Below are positions 36,200 to 45,700 of a stretch of DNA of 64,000 bases, piece by piece. The notes under the pieces are model-generated. The model was not told the origin of the DNA. It made no database searches and worked only from the letters and a program-made list of their open reading frames with translations. Each line of letters begins with the position of its first letter. Position 1 is the first letter of the stretch. Made by a program: the position numbers and the translations under genes. Origin of the DNA: Rhodopseudomonas sp. BR0M22 (GTDB lineage Bacteria > Pseudomonadota > Alphaproteobacteria > Rhizobiales > Xanthobacteraceae); assembly GCF_010907035.1 (NCBI RefSeq), contig NZ_QUMK01000005.1, positions 40,754 to 104,753 on the forward strand. The letters run 5' to 3'.

Positions 36200-37702
36200 A
36201 TGTCCGACGCCGTCAAGGTCGGTTTCGTCCCGTTTTCTGCGCCTGCGCGCGGCACTCTGATCGTGTTCTGCGACGACGCTTTGAAGTTCGGTACGGCCGC
36301 GACCAAGGCCTTGGGCGTTGCAGTTGCAACCGTCAAGCGCGCTGTCGCGAGCAGCCAGTTCAAGGGGAAGGCCGGTTCTGCATTGGATCTGCTTGCACCG
36401 GAGGGGCTGAAGGTCGGGCGGTTGATCGTCATTGGCGCAGGCAAGGTCGCGGCGATCAAAGACTATGATCTGCTCAAGCTCGGCGGCGCGGTTGCCGGCA
36501 AGATCGGCGCTGCCGATACGGCCGTGACGGTGATCGCGGATCTGCCCGGTGCCGCCATGCAGCCCGAACAGGCTGCTGCAATCGCGTCGGGCATCCGGCT
36601 GCGGGCCTACAAGTTCGACCGCTACAAGACCAAGAAGAAGGACGACGATTCGGGCGCGGTGAATGCCAGCGTCTCGATCGCGGTGGCGGATCCGGCGGCG
36701 GCGAAAAAGGCCTTCACGCCCGGCAGCCATGTTGTCGATGGCGTCATCCTGGCGCGCGAACTCGTCAACGAGCCGCCGAACGTGCTGTATCCGGAAGAGT
36801 TCGCCAAGCGCGCCGCGCAACTCAAGAAACTCGGCGTCGAGGTGCAGATCCTCGACGTCAAGGCGATGACCCAGCTGAAGATGGGCGCGCTGCTCGGCGT
36901 CTCGCAGGGCTCGGCGCATCCCGGACGCACGGTGATCATGCGCTGGAACGGCGGCAAGAAGGGCGAGCAGCCGCTCGCCTTCGTCGGCAAGGGCGTCTGC
37001 TTCGACACCGGCGGCATCTCGATCAAGCCGTCGGCCAGCATGGAAGACATGAAGGGCGACATGGGCGGTGCCGCCTGCGTCGTCGGCCTGATGCACGCGC
37101 TCGCCGCACGCAAGGCCAAGGTCAATGTCGTCGGTGCGATCGGTCTCGTCGAGAACATGCCGGACGGCAATGCCCAGCGCCCCGGCGACATCGTCACTTC
37201 GATGTCCGGGCAGACCATCGAAATCATCAACACCGACGCGGAAGGCCGTTTGGTGCTGGCCGACGTGCTTTGGTACGTGGCCCAGAAGCACAAGCCGAAA
37301 TTCATGGTGGATCTGGCGACGCTGACCGGCGCCATCATGGTTGCGCTCGGCACCGACTATGCAGGCCTGTTCTCCAACAATGATCAGCTTGCAGAGCACC
37401 TCACCGCGGTCGGTCAGTCGACCGGGGAGAAGGTGTGGCGCATGCCGCTCGGACCGGAATACGACAAGCAGATCGATTCCCAGTTCGCCGACATGAAGAA
37501 CACCGGATCGCGCAACGGCGGTTCGATCACCGCGGCGCAATTCCTGCAGCGGTTCGTCGACGGCACGCCGTGGGCACATCTCGATATCGCCGGCACTGCG
37601 ATGGGCGCGCCGAAGAACGACATCAATCAGAGCTGGGGCTCGGGCTACGGCGTCCGGCTGCTCAATCAGCTCGTGGCGGAGTACTACGAATCCAAGAAGT
37701 AA
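36200..37702 (+). CDS. pepA: Leucyl aminopeptidase (M17 family)
   Basis: 500 residues. Dinuclear-metal cytosolic aminopeptidase. The N-terminal non-catalytic domain is followed by the active-site stretches '[29 protein letters not shown]' and the M17 signature 'NTDAEGRL' at about 344-351. The start at 36200 is preferred over ATG 36194 because AGGAGG lies seven bases before it. It is followed by holC after ten bases, a pairing conserved in proteobacteria. Confidence 0.95.
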   Translation: MSDAVKVGFVPFSAPARGTLIVFCDDALKFGTAATKALGVAVATVKRAVASSQFKGKAGSALDLLAPEGLKVGRLIVIGAGKVAAIKDYDLLKLGGAVAGKIGAADTAVTVIADLPGAAMQPEQAAAIASGIRLRAYKFDRYKTKKKDDDSGAVNASVSIAVADPAAAKKAFTPGSHVVDGVILARELVNEPPNVLYPEEFAKRAAQLKKLGVEVQILDVKAMTQLKMGALLGVSQGSAHPGRTVIMRWNGGKKGEQPLAFVGKGVCFDTGGISIKPSASMEDMKGDMGGAACVVGLMHALAARKAKVNVVGAIGLVENMPDGNAQRPGDIVTSMSGQTIEIINTDAEGRLVLADVLWYVAQKHKPKFMVDLATLTGAIMVALGTDYAGLFSNNDQLAEHLTAVGQSTGEKVWRMPLGPEYDKQIDSQFADMKNTGSRNGGSITAAQFLQRFVDGTPWAHLDIAGTAMGAPKNDINQSWGSGYGVRLLNQLVAEYYESKK

Positions 37703-37712
37703 TCGCACCGCG

Positions 37713-38165
37713 ATGACCGAAGTGCTGTTCTACCACCTGCAAGGCAGGACCATCGAACAGGTGCTGCCGCCGCTGCTCGAGAAATCACTCGCGCGCGGCT
37801 GGCGGGTGGTGGTGCAGTCGACCTCTGAGGAAAGGGCCGATGCGCTCGATTCTCACTTGTGGACCTATCGTGAGGATTCGTTTCTGCCGCATGCCACCTG
37901 GCGTGTGGCGGATGCGGCGCATCAGCCGATCCTGCTGACGGCGGGCGAGGGGAGGCCGAACGAAGCCAATGTTCGGTTCCTGGTCGACAACGCAGCGCTT
38001 CCAGCGGATTCGGACAGCTACGAGAGAATCGTTCTGCTGTTCAACGGCGAGGATGACGAGGCGGTGGCGCTGGCCCGCGACGCCTGGAAACAGTGCAAGG
38101 CGCGCGCGTTCGACGTCACCTATTGGCAGGCCGACGAGTCCGGCCGTTGGCAGCGTCGCGACTAA
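37713..38165 (+). CDS. holC: DNA polymerase III chi subunit
   Basis: 150 residues. It shows the HolC pattern 'TEVLFYHLQGRTIEQVLPPLLEKSLARGWRVVVQSTSEERADALDSHLWTYREDSFLPHA'. Chi links the clamp-loader complex to SSB at the replication fork. It is immediately downstream of pepA, as in most proteobacteria. Confidence 0.93.
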   Translation: MTEVLFYHLQGRTIEQVLPPLLEKSLARGWRVVVQSTSEERADALDSHLWTYREDSFLPHATWRVADAAHQPILLTAGEGRPNEANVRFLVDNAALPADSDSYERIVLLFNGEDDEAVALARDAWKQCKARAFDVTYWQADESGRWQRRD

Positions 38166-38255
38166 AACGGGTGTGGATCGCGCCACCAGATTGTCGAGGC
38201 GATGTGGGGCTCGTCACGGTGGTGCCGTAAATCGATGATTGGACAAGAGCTTAAG

Positions 38256-38813
38256 ATGTCTGTTGGGGCGCGTTCGACCGTGTATCAGAAGTTTTCCGTC
38301 CGGCCATTGTTCGTTGCGCTCGCAGTTGCGACGCCCGTGCTCGCGGGCTGCTCCGGCACGCCGGAATTCCTGTCGCGTGACGCGGATTGGTTTTCACGGC
38401 CGGGGCGGGTGTTCATCAAGAACATCTCGATCGAGACGCCGCCTTTGACGCCGGATAAGCCGATCACGCCTGACGATCTCATTAGTGCCGACGGCCGCTG
38501 CTCGGGCATGGCGCCGGCGCCGGGTGACCCCAATGCACCGCAGGACGGTCAGGTCGCGCCGCTGTCTCAAGGCGGAACCGTCGCCCTCGGCCATACCGAG
38601 TGTGACGTCGCACGCGGGATCGGGGCGCCGGATCACGTCAGCCTCTCGAACAACGAGCGCGGCGATCGTTCGACGGTTCTGACCTACAACCGCGGGCCAC
38701 GTCCCGGCATCTACACCTTCACCGCGGGGCGTCTCACCTCGATCGAGCGTGTTCAAGAGGCCGCCCCAGAGCGCAGGCCGACCCGGGCCAAGCGGCGCGG
38801 GCATTCGGGGTAG
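38256..38813 (+). CDS. Outer-membrane-type lipoprotein, BamE/SmpA-like C-terminus
   Basis: 185 residues. Lipoprotein signal with lipobox LAGC and lipidation Cys at residue 32. The second half ('VALGHTECDVARGIGAPDHVSLSNNERGDRSTVLTYNRGPRPGIYTFTAGRLTSIERV') has the 'start at a Gly-x-Thr helix, GxPD, then paired strands' order seen in SmpA/BamE-like domains; that relation is a guess from pattern. The C-terminus is basic. ATG 38256 is chosen over 38235 because the signal peptide then has normal length. Convergent with the ABC-F gene. Confidence 0.7.
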   Translation: MSVGARSTVYQKFSVRPLFVALAVATPVLAGCSGTPEFLSRDADWFSRPGRVFIKNISIETPPLTPDKPITPDDLISADGRCSGMAPAPGDPNAPQDGQVAPLSQGGTVALGHTECDVARGIGAPDHVSLSNNERGDRSTVLTYNRGPRPGIYTFTAGRLTSIERVQEAAPERRPTRAKRRGHSG

Positions 38814-38819
38814 TCGCGC

Positions 38820-40697
38820 TCAACTCTGCGCGGCGTCCTGCGCCGCGCTTGCTTCCAGCCATTTTTCTTCTGCGGCCTGCAGCGCGGCTTGTGCGTTCGC
38901 GCGCGCGGTGCCGAGCTGCGCCGCTTGCTTCGGGTCGCGGGTGAACAAGTCGGGAATCGCCAACGCGGCATCGATCTTCGCGATGATCGCATTGATGCGG
39001 TCGATTTCGGCTTCCGCATCGGCGATCTGCTGCTTCAGCGACACCGTCTTCTTCGGCCGCGGTGCCGACGGCTTCCCGGCGCCTTCGTCGGGCTTGCGCT
39101 CCTTGGCTTCCGAAGCAGCACTCCGCGCGCCGCGGGATGACAGCACGGCACGACGATACTCGTCGAGATCGCCCTCGAATGACTTGACCTTGTGATCGGC
39201 CACCACCCAGAGGCGATCGGCGCAGGCCTCGATCAGATAGCGGTCGTGCGACACCATGATCACCGCGCCGGGGAAGTCGTTGATCGCTTCCGCCAGTGCC
39301 GCCCGACTGTCGATGTCGAGGTGGTTGGTCGGCTCGTCGAGGATGATCATGTTGGGGCCGTAGAAGGTCGCCAGCCCGAGCAGCAGACGCGCCTTCTCGC
39401 CGCCCGACAGGCTCTTGACCAGGGTGTCGGCCGCCTTGCCGGAGAAGCCCATGGCACCGGCGCGCGCCCGGATCTTGCTCTCGGGCGCATCCGGCATCAG
39501 CTTGCGAACGTGGTCGTAGGTCGAGCCGTCTTCATTGAGTTCGTCGAGCTGATGCTGCGCGAAATAAGCGATCGAAAGCTTGTCGGCGCGGGTCACCGAT
39601 CCGGAGAACGGCGGCAGCCGGTTCGCCAGCAGCTTCACCAGGGTCGACTTGCCGTTGCCGTTGGCGCCGAGCAGCGCGATGCGATCGTCCGGATCGATCC
39701 GCAGGGTGGCGTGGCGCAGCACCGGATGTTTGGGGTCGTAGCCGACCGCGGCGTTGTCGACCGCGATGATCGGCGGTGACAGTGTTTTCTCAGGGGCCGG
39801 GAAGTTGATCTCCGGAGTATCGTCCGCCACCAGCGGCGCGATCGGCTTCATCTTCTCCAGCATCTTGACGCGCGATTGCGCCTGCCGTGCCTTGGTGGCC
39901 TTGGCCTTGAAGCGATCGACGAAGTCCTGAAGATGCTTGCGCCGCGCTTCGTCACGCTTCGCATTCTTGGCGTCCAGCGCCAGTTTGTTGGCGCGGAAAT
40001 CCGCGTAGGCCGAGTAACTTCCGCGGAAGTGAACCAGCCGGCCGCGGTCGAGGTGCAGGATCTCGTTGACCGACGTATCGAGCAGGTCGCGATCGTGGCT
40101 GATCACAATCACTGTGCGCGGATAGTTGGCGAGATGGTCCTCAAGCCACATCGTGCCTTCGAGGTCGAGATAGTTGGTCGGCTCGTCGAGCAGCAACAGG
40201 TCGGGCGCGGCAAACAGCGTCGCGGCCAGCGCCACGCGCATCCGCCAGCCGCCGGAGAATTCCGAGCAGGAGCGAGCCTGGTCCGTTGCGGAGAAGCCGA
40301 GGCCACTGAGAATGGCACTTGCGCGCGCCGGGGCCGAGTGGGCGTCGATGTCGACCAGCCGGGTCTGAATGTCGGCGATGCGATGCGGGTCCTGAGCGGT
40401 CTCGGCCTCGTGCAGCAGCGCCGCCCGTTCGACATCGGCGGCCAGCACGACATCCAGCAGCGCTTCGGGACCGTTCGGTGCTTCCTGGGCGAGGCTGCCG
40501 ATCCGCCATCGTGGCGGCAGGGTGATCCGGCCGGTCTCGGTTGCGAGCTCGCCGCGGATCGCGCGAAACAGGGTGGATTTACCGGCGCCGTTGCGGCCGA
40601 TGAAGCCGACGCGAGCGCCGGGGGCGATCTGGACCGAACTCTGGTCGATCAACAGCCGTCCGGCGAGCCGGATCGAAATGTCGGTAAGCGTGAGCAT
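38820..40697 (-). CDS. ABC-F family ATPase (Uup/EttA-type)
   Basis: 625 residues with two ABC modules and no membrane part. Walker A 'GRNGAGKSTL' near 34-43 and 'GANGNGKSTL' near 345-355; signature-like 'FSGGWRMRVALA' and 'LSGGEKARLLLGL'; Walker B 'LLLDEPTNYLD' and 'IILDEPTNHLD'. A linker with many Lys and Arg lies between modules, and a coiled coil follows ('KKTVSLKQQIADAEAEIDRI'), resembling Uup. ABC-F proteins act on the ribosome; the exact subgroup is uncertain. Confidence 0.88.
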   Translation of the reverse strand: MLTLTDISIRLAGRLLIDQSSVQIAPGARVGFIGRNGAGKSTLFRAIRGELATETGRITLPPRWRIGSLAQEAPNGPEALLDVVLAADVERAALLHEAETAQDPHRIADIQTRLVDIDAHSAPARASAILSGLGFSATDQARSCSEFSGGWRMRVALAATLFAAPDLLLLDEPTNYLDLEGTMWLEDHLANYPRTVIVISHDRDLLDTSVNEILHLDRGRLVHFRGSYSAYADFRANKLALDAKNAKRDEARRKHLQDFVDRFKAKATKARQAQSRVKMLEKMKPIAPLVADDTPEINFPAPEKTLSPPIIAVDNAAVGYDPKHPVLRHATLRIDPDDRIALLGANGNGKSTLVKLLANRLPPFSGSVTRADKLSIAYFAQHQLDELNEDGSTYDHVRKLMPDAPESKIRARAGAMGFSGKAADTLVKSLSGGEKARLLLGLATFYGPNMIILDEPTNHLDIDSRAALAEAINDFPGAVIMVSHDRYLIEACADRLWVVADHKVKSFEGDLDEYRRAVLSSRGARSAASEAKERKPDEGAGKPSAPRPKKTVSLKQQIADAEAEIDRINAIIAKIDAALAIPDLFTRDPKQAAQLGTARANAQAALQAAEEKWLEASAAQDAAQS

Positions 40698-40773
40698 GGC
40701 GCGTTTTGGCCGGGTCGGACCACAAAGGCAACCGGCTCGAGCAGGCGGTGCCCGATGAATCGCGCCCCGCAGC

Positions 40774-40802
40774 TTGCCGGAGCGCGGCGGCGTGGATATA
40801 AG
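40774..40802 (+). promoter_or_regulatory. Sigma-70-type promoter for ndk
   Basis: TTGCCG, 17-base spacer, TATAAG. This places a start near 40809 and a leader of about 35 bases before the ndk ATG. Good match to housekeeping promoters. Confidence 0.65.
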
Positions 40803-40843
40803 CCCGGCAACTCCCTCCCGCCCTTAGCTTTCAAGGACATTCC

Positions 40844-41266
40844 ATGGCGATCGAACGGACTTTCTCGATTCTCAAGCCCGATGCGACCGAGCGCAACATC
40901 ACCGGCGCGATCAACGCGCTGATCGAAAAGGCCGGTCTGCGGATCGTCGCCCAGAAGCGCATCCGTATGACCCGCGACCAGGCCGAGACCTTCTATGCGG
41001 TTCACAAGGAACGCCCGTTCTTCGGCGAACTGGTCGACTTCATGATCTCCGGCCCGGTGGTGGTTCAGGTGCTCGAAGGCGAGGGCGCGATCGCCAAGTA
41101 CCGCGACGTGATGGGCGCGACCGATCCGTCGAAGGCGGCTGACGGCACCATCCGCAAGGCGCACGCCAAGTCGATCGGCGAGAATTCGGTGCACGGTTCG
41201 GACGCGGCGGAAACCGCCAAGATCGAGATCGCGCAGTTCTTCTCCGGCAACGAAATCGTCGGATAA
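40844..41266 (+). CDS. ndk: Nucleoside diphosphate kinase
   Basis: 140 residues. It balances nucleoside triphosphate pools through a phospho-His intermediate; the active His is H117 in '[10 protein letters not shown]'. The start '[21 protein letters not shown]' is canonical. It has its own clear promoter. Confidence 0.97.
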   Translation: MAIERTFSILKPDATERNITGAINALIEKAGLRIVAQKRIRMTRDQAETFYAVHKERPFFGELVDFMISGPVVVQVLEGEGAIAKYRDVMGATDPSKAADGTIRKAHAKSIGENSVHGSDAAETAKIEIAQFFSGNEIVG

Positions 41267-41339
41267 GCATTACCCGTCGGACGTCCCCGGCCGCTGATCC
41301 TCGGCGGCCGCGGGATGCCGGCGTAGTCGGGGAAAGATC

Positions 41340-42164
41340 GTGGACTGGGTGCTGCACGTCTTTGACCCCGCGACCTTCTGGTCGGTTGTCGCCCAATTCA
41401 AGAGCGGCATTCAGCAACCCGAATTCTGGATCTCCGTCGGCAAGATCATCTGGATCAACGTGCTGTTGTCGGGTGACAACGCGCTGGTGATCGCGCTCGC
41501 ATGCCGCGGGCTCAAGCCGAACCACAGATTGTGGGGCATGGTGCTCGGCGCCGGCGCCGCGGTCCTGCTGCGGATCGTCTTCACCGGCATCGTCGCCACG
41601 CTGATGGAGTGGCCCTACCTGAAGCTGGTCGGCGGACTGGCGCTGCTGGTGATCGCCGCCAAGCTGGTGGTTCCCGAGACCGAAGACGAAGACAGCGTTC
41701 AAGCGGCCTCGCATCTGTTGCACGCCGTTCAGATTGTGGTCGTCGCCGACATCATTATGAGTCTCGACAACGTCATCGCGGTCGCCGCGGCTGCCGACGG
41801 CAGCGTGCCGCTGCTGATTCTTGGGCTCGCAATCAGCGTTCCGCTGATCGTGGCGGGCGCGGCACTGATCCTGATGGTGCTGGAGAAACTGCCGATCCTG
41901 GTGTGGGCCGGTGCGGCACTGCTCGGCTGGATCGCCGGGCAGGTGATCGCCACGGATCCGGCGGCGTTGCCGTTGGTCCATCGGCTCGACGCGCCGATCG
42001 GCAGTCAGCTCGATAAGCTGTTCGGCGCGATGGGGATGTCCCTCGATCTGTCCGGCAACGGCAACGTCGGCGAGTATCTGTTCGCGATCGTTGGTGCGAT
42101 CTTGGTGCTGGTCGCAGGATCGATTTGGCGGAGGCAGGTTTCTGCAGGGCCGCCTGCGACGTGA
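41340..42164 (+). CDS. TerC/YjbE family integral membrane protein
   Basis: 274 residues with about seven membrane segments. It carries the TerC-type motifs 'WINVLLSGDNALVIALACRGL' and 'VVADIIMSLDNVIAVAAAADG', with paired conserved Asp-Asn residues inside membrane helices. The family is linked to metal (often manganese) export and tellurite resistance. The C-terminal loop before the last helix is unusually long. The start is GTG at 41340, preceded by GGGGAAAG. Confidence 0.9.
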   Translation: MDWVLHVFDPATFWSVVAQFKSGIQQPEFWISVGKIIWINVLLSGDNALVIALACRGLKPNHRLWGMVLGAGAAVLLRIVFTGIVATLMEWPYLKLVGGLALLVIAAKLVVPETEDEDSVQAASHLLHAVQIVVVADIIMSLDNVIAVAAAADGSVPLLILGLAISVPLIVAGAALILMVLEKLPILVWAGAALLGWIAGQVIATDPAALPLVHRLDAPIGSQLDKLFGAMGMSLDLSGNGNVGEYLFAIVGAILVLVAGSIWRRQVSAGPPAT

Positions 42165-42184
42165 CGTTCCGCAAGTGAACGTTC

Positions 42185-42221
42185 GGTGCAGCAGGCCGCG
42201 ACGGTCGTGGCCCGCTGCACC
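42185..42221. terminator. Hairpin between convergent terC-like and crp-like genes
   Basis: Eight-bp outer stem GGTGCAGC (42185-42192) with GCTGCACC (42214-42221) and an inner GGCC/GGCC pairing. No T-run. Its location between convergent genes fits a shared transcript end. Confidence 0.5.
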
Positions 42222-42243
42222 GATGGGATGATGATGCTGTTCG

Positions 42244-43014
42244 TCAGGCGGTCCCGGCGACGATGCCTTCACCAGAATCATGTCGGTGTTCGTCGCTGTC
42301 CGCGACGCAGGACCGATCATACGCATCACGCACTACATGGTAGCAGTCGCAAGTGCGACTTTCGAGCGCCGGACGATCGACGATACGTACAGCGCCGCGA
42401 CGTTTCTCCACGACGCCGTCTGCCTCGAGCTGCAACAGCGCGTTGGTGATGCTGGCGCGGCGAACGCCCATGCTGGCCGCAAGCAGTTCGTGCGTGATGT
42501 ACAACACGTCGCTCTGGATGCGGTCGTTCGCCAACAACAGCCAGCGCGCCAGCCGCTGATTGATTTCATGCTTGGCTGCGCACAGCACGCTTTGGGTGTT
42601 CTGAGCGATCAACGCCGGCACGTAGCGGAGCATCTCTTCGCGAATTTGCGGGCGATCGGCCATCACTCGCGTCAGATCGTCGGCTTCGATCCGCAGTGCG
42701 GTGCCAGGCATGCACACCACCGATCTTTGCGACGACACTTCGGCTCCCAGCACCAGCGGAACGCCGACATAGCCGAAGTAACCGACCATGGCCGTCTCGA
42801 CGAAGTCGGTGCGAGTTCCGGATAGATGCGACACAAGGCCATCTTCAATGAAGTGCACGCACTCGACCCGCCGATTGGCTTCCTGCAGCACGGCACGGCC
42901 GCGGAACTCCACAGGCCGCAGCAGCGGCTTGAGCGCTTCGAGATCGTCGGGCGCGAGTTGGGCCAGAACCCGGTTTCGCACCGGAGATGAGCTTGCTTGC
43001 AGATCATTCGCCAA
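42244..43014 (-). CDS. Crp/Fnr family transcriptional regulator
   Basis: 256 residues. Residues 1-120 form a cyclic-nucleotide-like beta-roll ('GRAVLQEANRRVECVHFIEDGLVSHLSG'). A dimerisation helix follows, then a helix-turn-helix with 'HELLAASMGVRRASITNALLQLEADGVVE'. There is no Cys set for an Fe-S cluster, so it is not an oxygen-sensing Fnr. The last 35 residues are extra and hydrophilic. The effector and targets are unknown. Divergent from cspA across 500 bases. Confidence 0.88.
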   Translation of the reverse strand: MANDLQASSSPVRNRVLAQLAPDDLEALKPLLRPVEFRGRAVLQEANRRVECVHFIEDGLVSHLSGTRTDFVETAMVGYFGYVGVPLVLGAEVSSQRSVVCMPGTALRIEADDLTRVMADRPQIREEMLRYVPALIAQNTQSVLCAAKHEINQRLARWLLLANDRIQSDVLYITHELLAASMGVRRASITNALLQLEADGVVEKRRGAVRIVDRPALESRTCDCYHVVRDAYDRSCVADSDEHRHDSGEGIVAGTA

Positions 43015-43514
43015 AATCGAAATGGCTCCTTGGTGATTGTTGCTTCTGCCTTGGAACCGGCGCTGCCGATTCAGACGGTAGCTTACCGAAGTGCGACCGA
43101 GGTGACCACGGTCGAAAGTGTCCTAAATTGTCGCATCCTGGCCGCAACTGTGGCGGCGTTCGGCGCTGCAGCAATATTGCACAGCCTCATTTGCGCAAAC
43201 TGAGAGCAACGCAATGCCGAATACAGCGGCGCAGCGCGCTCTCAGGGCGGAAATAGCAAGACGTGCTGTAAGCACAGGCTGTTGCTGCATTCGAACTGAT
43301 CAGCAGCTTCAACTACCACGCGGTGGTCGGGTCGGCGCGGAAGACTTGCTATACCAGAAAAATCGTGTTGCAATTAATGCGCAATCGGATCTGGCCCATC
43401 GGCTTCATGTTTTGCGACTGGGAAATCGACAACAAAGCATCGGGTTCGCCGCTTGTGGCGTGACACGTTGATAACGTGCCACGTCTTTTTTGTATCTAGA
43501 TCGGGAGGCAGGCG
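43015..43514. other. 500-base intergenic region upstream of the cold-shock gene
   Basis: No convincing protein gene. It contains short perfect palindromes (GCAATATTGC near 43170-43181, TTTGCGCAAA near 43192-43201), an AT-richer stretch at 43350-43385, and a terminator-like hairpin plus T6 just before cspA. It may encode a small RNA or a long cold-shock leader. Confidence 0.45.
43455..43491 (+). terminator. Terminator-like hairpin and T6 just upstream of cspA
   Basis: Outer stem GTGGC (43455-43459) with GCCAC (43478-43482), inner ACGTT/AACGT pairing, then a T6 run (43486-43491). The GGGAGG ribosome binding site of cspA follows eleven bases later. No upstream rightward gene exists, so it lies in the leader or ends a small RNA. 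Confidence 0.5.
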
Positions 43515-43718
43515 ATGCAAAAGGGCACCGTCAAATGGTTCAACCCCACCAAGGGGTATGGTTTCATCCGTCCGACCACGGGCGACAAGGACGTCTTCGT
43601 CCACATTTCAGCGGTCGAGCGCGCTGGGCTGAGCACGCTCAATGAGAACCAGGCGATCGAGTATGACCTGGTCGAAAACCGCGGTCGGTCGTCGGCAGAA
43701 AACCTGAAGATCTCCTGA
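43515..43718 (+). CDS. cspA: Cold-shock domain protein
   Basis: 67 residues, single OB-fold. RNA-binding motifs RNP1 'KGYGFI' and RNP2 'VFVHIS' are intact in 'KGTVKWFNPTKGYGFIRPTTGDKDVFVHISAVERAGL'. Such proteins melt RNA secondary structure. The start is supported by GGGAGGC eight bases upstream. The genome probably has several paralogues, so the symbol is nominal. Confidence 0.95.
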   Translation: MQKGTVKWFNPTKGYGFIRPTTGDKDVFVHISAVERAGLSTLNENQAIEYDLVENRGRSSAENLKIS

Positions 43719-43745
43719 TTTCGCCGGCCGATTGGTTCTCGACTG

Positions 43746-43766
43746 CCCCCGGTGGAAAGCCGGGGG
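43746..43766. terminator. Hairpin between convergent cspA and purN
   Basis: Seven-bp stem CCCCCGG (43746-43752) with CCGGGGG (43760-43766) and a 7-base loop, midway between the two stops. No T-run. Confidence 0.5.
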
Positions 43767-43782
43767 AGCTTCGATTGGTCGA

Positions 43783-44448
43783 TTACTTCGCCGTAGGCAC
43801 GATCAGTGCTTCGCTAGGCGCAGTTGGCGAAGACGATTTGCAGAGATCGCCGTCGAGCCGCAGCAGACCTGCCGCCAGCATTCGTAGCGCAGCGGGATAG
43901 ATCCGGAGCTCGATGCCGAGGACGCGCGCAGCCAGCGTCTCGGAGGTGTCGTCGTCCTGCACGGGCACGGCGCCTTGAACGATGATCGGACCGGCATCTG
44001 TATCAGGTGTCACGAAGTGCACCGTTGCGCCCGAAATCTTGACGCCGGCGCGCAAGGCCTGACCGTGCGGATCGAGGCCGGGAAACGACGGCAGCAGAGA
44101 CGGGTGGATGTTCAGCATCCGGCCGTACCAGCGCTGCGCGAACTCGGCCGTGAACAGCCGCATAAAGCCGCCGAGGCAGATCAGCTCGATGCCGCGTGCG
44201 TCGAGTTCGGCTTGCAGTTTGGCTTCGAAGCCGGCGCGGTCCTTGCCGAACGGCTTGCTTTCGATCACCACGGTGGCAATGCCGCTGCGCTCCGCGATCG
44301 CAAGACCGCCCGCCGTCGCCACGTTGGAAATCACCACAGCGATCTCGGCGGGAAAGCCGTCCTCAGCCGCGGCTTCGATCAGCGCGGCCATGTTGGAGCC
44401 GCGCCCGGAAATCAGGATAGCAACGCGAGGCTTCATCGGCGCGCTCAC
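43783..44448 (-). CDS. purN: Phosphoribosylglycinamide formyltransferase
   Basis: 221 residues. It transfers formyl from 10-formyl-THF to GAR in purine synthesis. Motifs: '[18 protein letters not shown]', catalytic region '[20 protein letters not shown]' (Asn, His) and '[19 protein letters not shown]' (Asp). The ATG overlaps the purM stop, so purM-purN are translated together. Confidence 0.96.
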   Translation of the reverse strand: MSAPMKPRVAILISGRGSNMAALIEAAAEDGFPAEIAVVISNVATAGGLAIAERSGIATVVIESKPFGKDRAGFEAKLQAELDARGIELICLGGFMRLFTAEFAQRWYGRMLNIHPSLLPSFPGLDPHGQALRAGVKISGATVHFVTPDTDAGPIIVQGAVPVQDDDTSETLAARVLGIELRIYPAALRMLAAGLLRLDGDLCKSSSPTAPSEALIVPTAK

Positions 44449-45518
44449 AGGGCGAGGTCGAGGTGGCCGTCATAGACCACGCGCTGCTCGCCCTTGGCGG
44501 CAATGACCTGACCGAGCAGATGCACGCTTTCGCCGCTGGCGGTGAGGCTTTCGGTGACCTGATCGACGGCGTCGGCCTTGACGATCATGACCATGCCGAT
44601 GCCGCAGTTGAAGGTACGCAGCAGTTCGAGTTCGGCGATCTCGCCTTGCTCGGCGAGCCATTTGAACACCGGCAGGACCGGAAGCCGCGGCAGGTCGATG
44701 CCGACGCCGAGATGCTTCGGCAGCACCCGCGGGATGTTCTCGGTAAATCCGCCGCCGGTGATGTGGGCGAGGCCTTTGACGGCGCCGGTGTCACGGATCG
44801 CCTGCAGGCAGGACTTCACATAGAGCTTGGTCGGCGCCAGCAGCGCACCGCCGAGCGTCATCACCGGCGAGAACGGTGCCGGCGCGTCATAGGGCAGGCC
44901 GGATTTTTCGACGATCTTGCGGACCAGCGAGAAGCCGTTGGAGTGCACGCCGGAGGACGCCAGCCCGATCACCGCGTCGCCTTCGGCAATGTCTTTCGAC
45001 GGCAGCAGCGTGCCGCGCTCGGCGGCGCCGACCGAGAAACCGGCAAGGTCGTAGTCGCCGTCCTTGTACAGGCCCGGCATCTCCGCGGTCTCGCCGCCGA
45101 TCAGCGCGCAGCCGGACTCGCGGCAGGCTTCGGCCACGCCGGCGACGATCTCGGCGGCGGCCTCGGGATCGAGCTTGCCGCAGGCGAAGTAATCGAGAAA
45201 GAACAGCGGCTCGGCGCCTTGCACCACGAGGTCGTTGACCGACATCGCCACCAGGTCGATGCCGATTCCGGCATGCAGGCCGGCGTCGATCGCGACCTTG
45301 ATCTTGGTGCCGACGCCGTCGGTGGCCGCGACCAGTACCGGATCCTTGAAGCCGGCCGCCTTCAGATCGAACAGGCCGCCGAAGCCGCCGATCTCGGAGT
45401 CCGCGCCGGCCCGTGCCGTGGCGCGGACCATCGGCTTGATCAAATCGACGAGCCTGTTGCCCGCATCGATGTCGACGCCGGAGTCGGCGTAGGTGAGGCC
45501 GTGCTTCCGCTCGGTCAT
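44445..45518 (-). CDS. purM: Phosphoribosylaminoimidazole synthetase
   Basis: 357 residues. ATP-dependent ring closure of FGAM to AIR. Typical '[22 protein letters not shown]' start, '[14 protein letters not shown]', '[15 protein letters not shown]', and '[15 protein letters not shown]'. The start at 45518 is preceded by GGGAAAAC and removes a five-residue extension. It overlaps purN by four bases. Confidence 0.96.
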   Translation of the reverse strand: MTERKHGLTYADSGVDIDAGNRLVDLIKPMVRATARAGADSEIGGFGGLFDLKAAGFKDPVLVAATDGVGTKIKVAIDAGLHAGIGIDLVAMSVNDLVVQGAEPLFFLDYFACGKLDPEAAAEIVAGVAEACRESGCALIGGETAEMPGLYKDGDYDLAGFSVGAAERGTLLPSKDIAEGDAVIGLASSGVHSNGFSLVRKIVEKSGLPYDAPAPFSPVMTLGGALLAPTKLYVKSCLQAIRDTGAVKGLAHITGGGFTENIPRVLPKHLGVGIDLPRLPVLPVFKWLAEQGEIAELELLRTFNCGIGMVMIVKADAVDQVTESLTASGESVHLLGQVIAAKGEQRVVYDGHLDLAL

Positions 45519-45700
45519 GCCCGGTTTTCCCAATTCAAGCTGTGCGGCACCCGGGCATCCGTCGCCAGGGCGGAGCCCGCCGTCGATTTCGCCGGCGCGA
45601 CGACGCTAGACCTAAGTCCCGCTTGTCCGCGCCCAGCCGATGTTTTGGGGTGGTTACGTCGGATTCCGCCAGCGTGCAATGGCTCGCAAGGGGCTCCAGC

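Noticed and set aside
36185..37708. Leftward open frame of 507 codons opposite pepA
   Set aside because: pepA carries the M17 signature; the opposite frame has no recognisable fold.
41267..41339. Possible manganese riboswitch (yybP-ykoY type) before the terC-like gene
   Set aside because: Only 73 bases separate ndk and terC, and I could not find the conserved paired loops.
43214..43471. Possible 85-residue protein gene upstream of cspA
   Set aside because: No ribosome binding site, mixed codon use, and no family pattern; better explained as intergenic.
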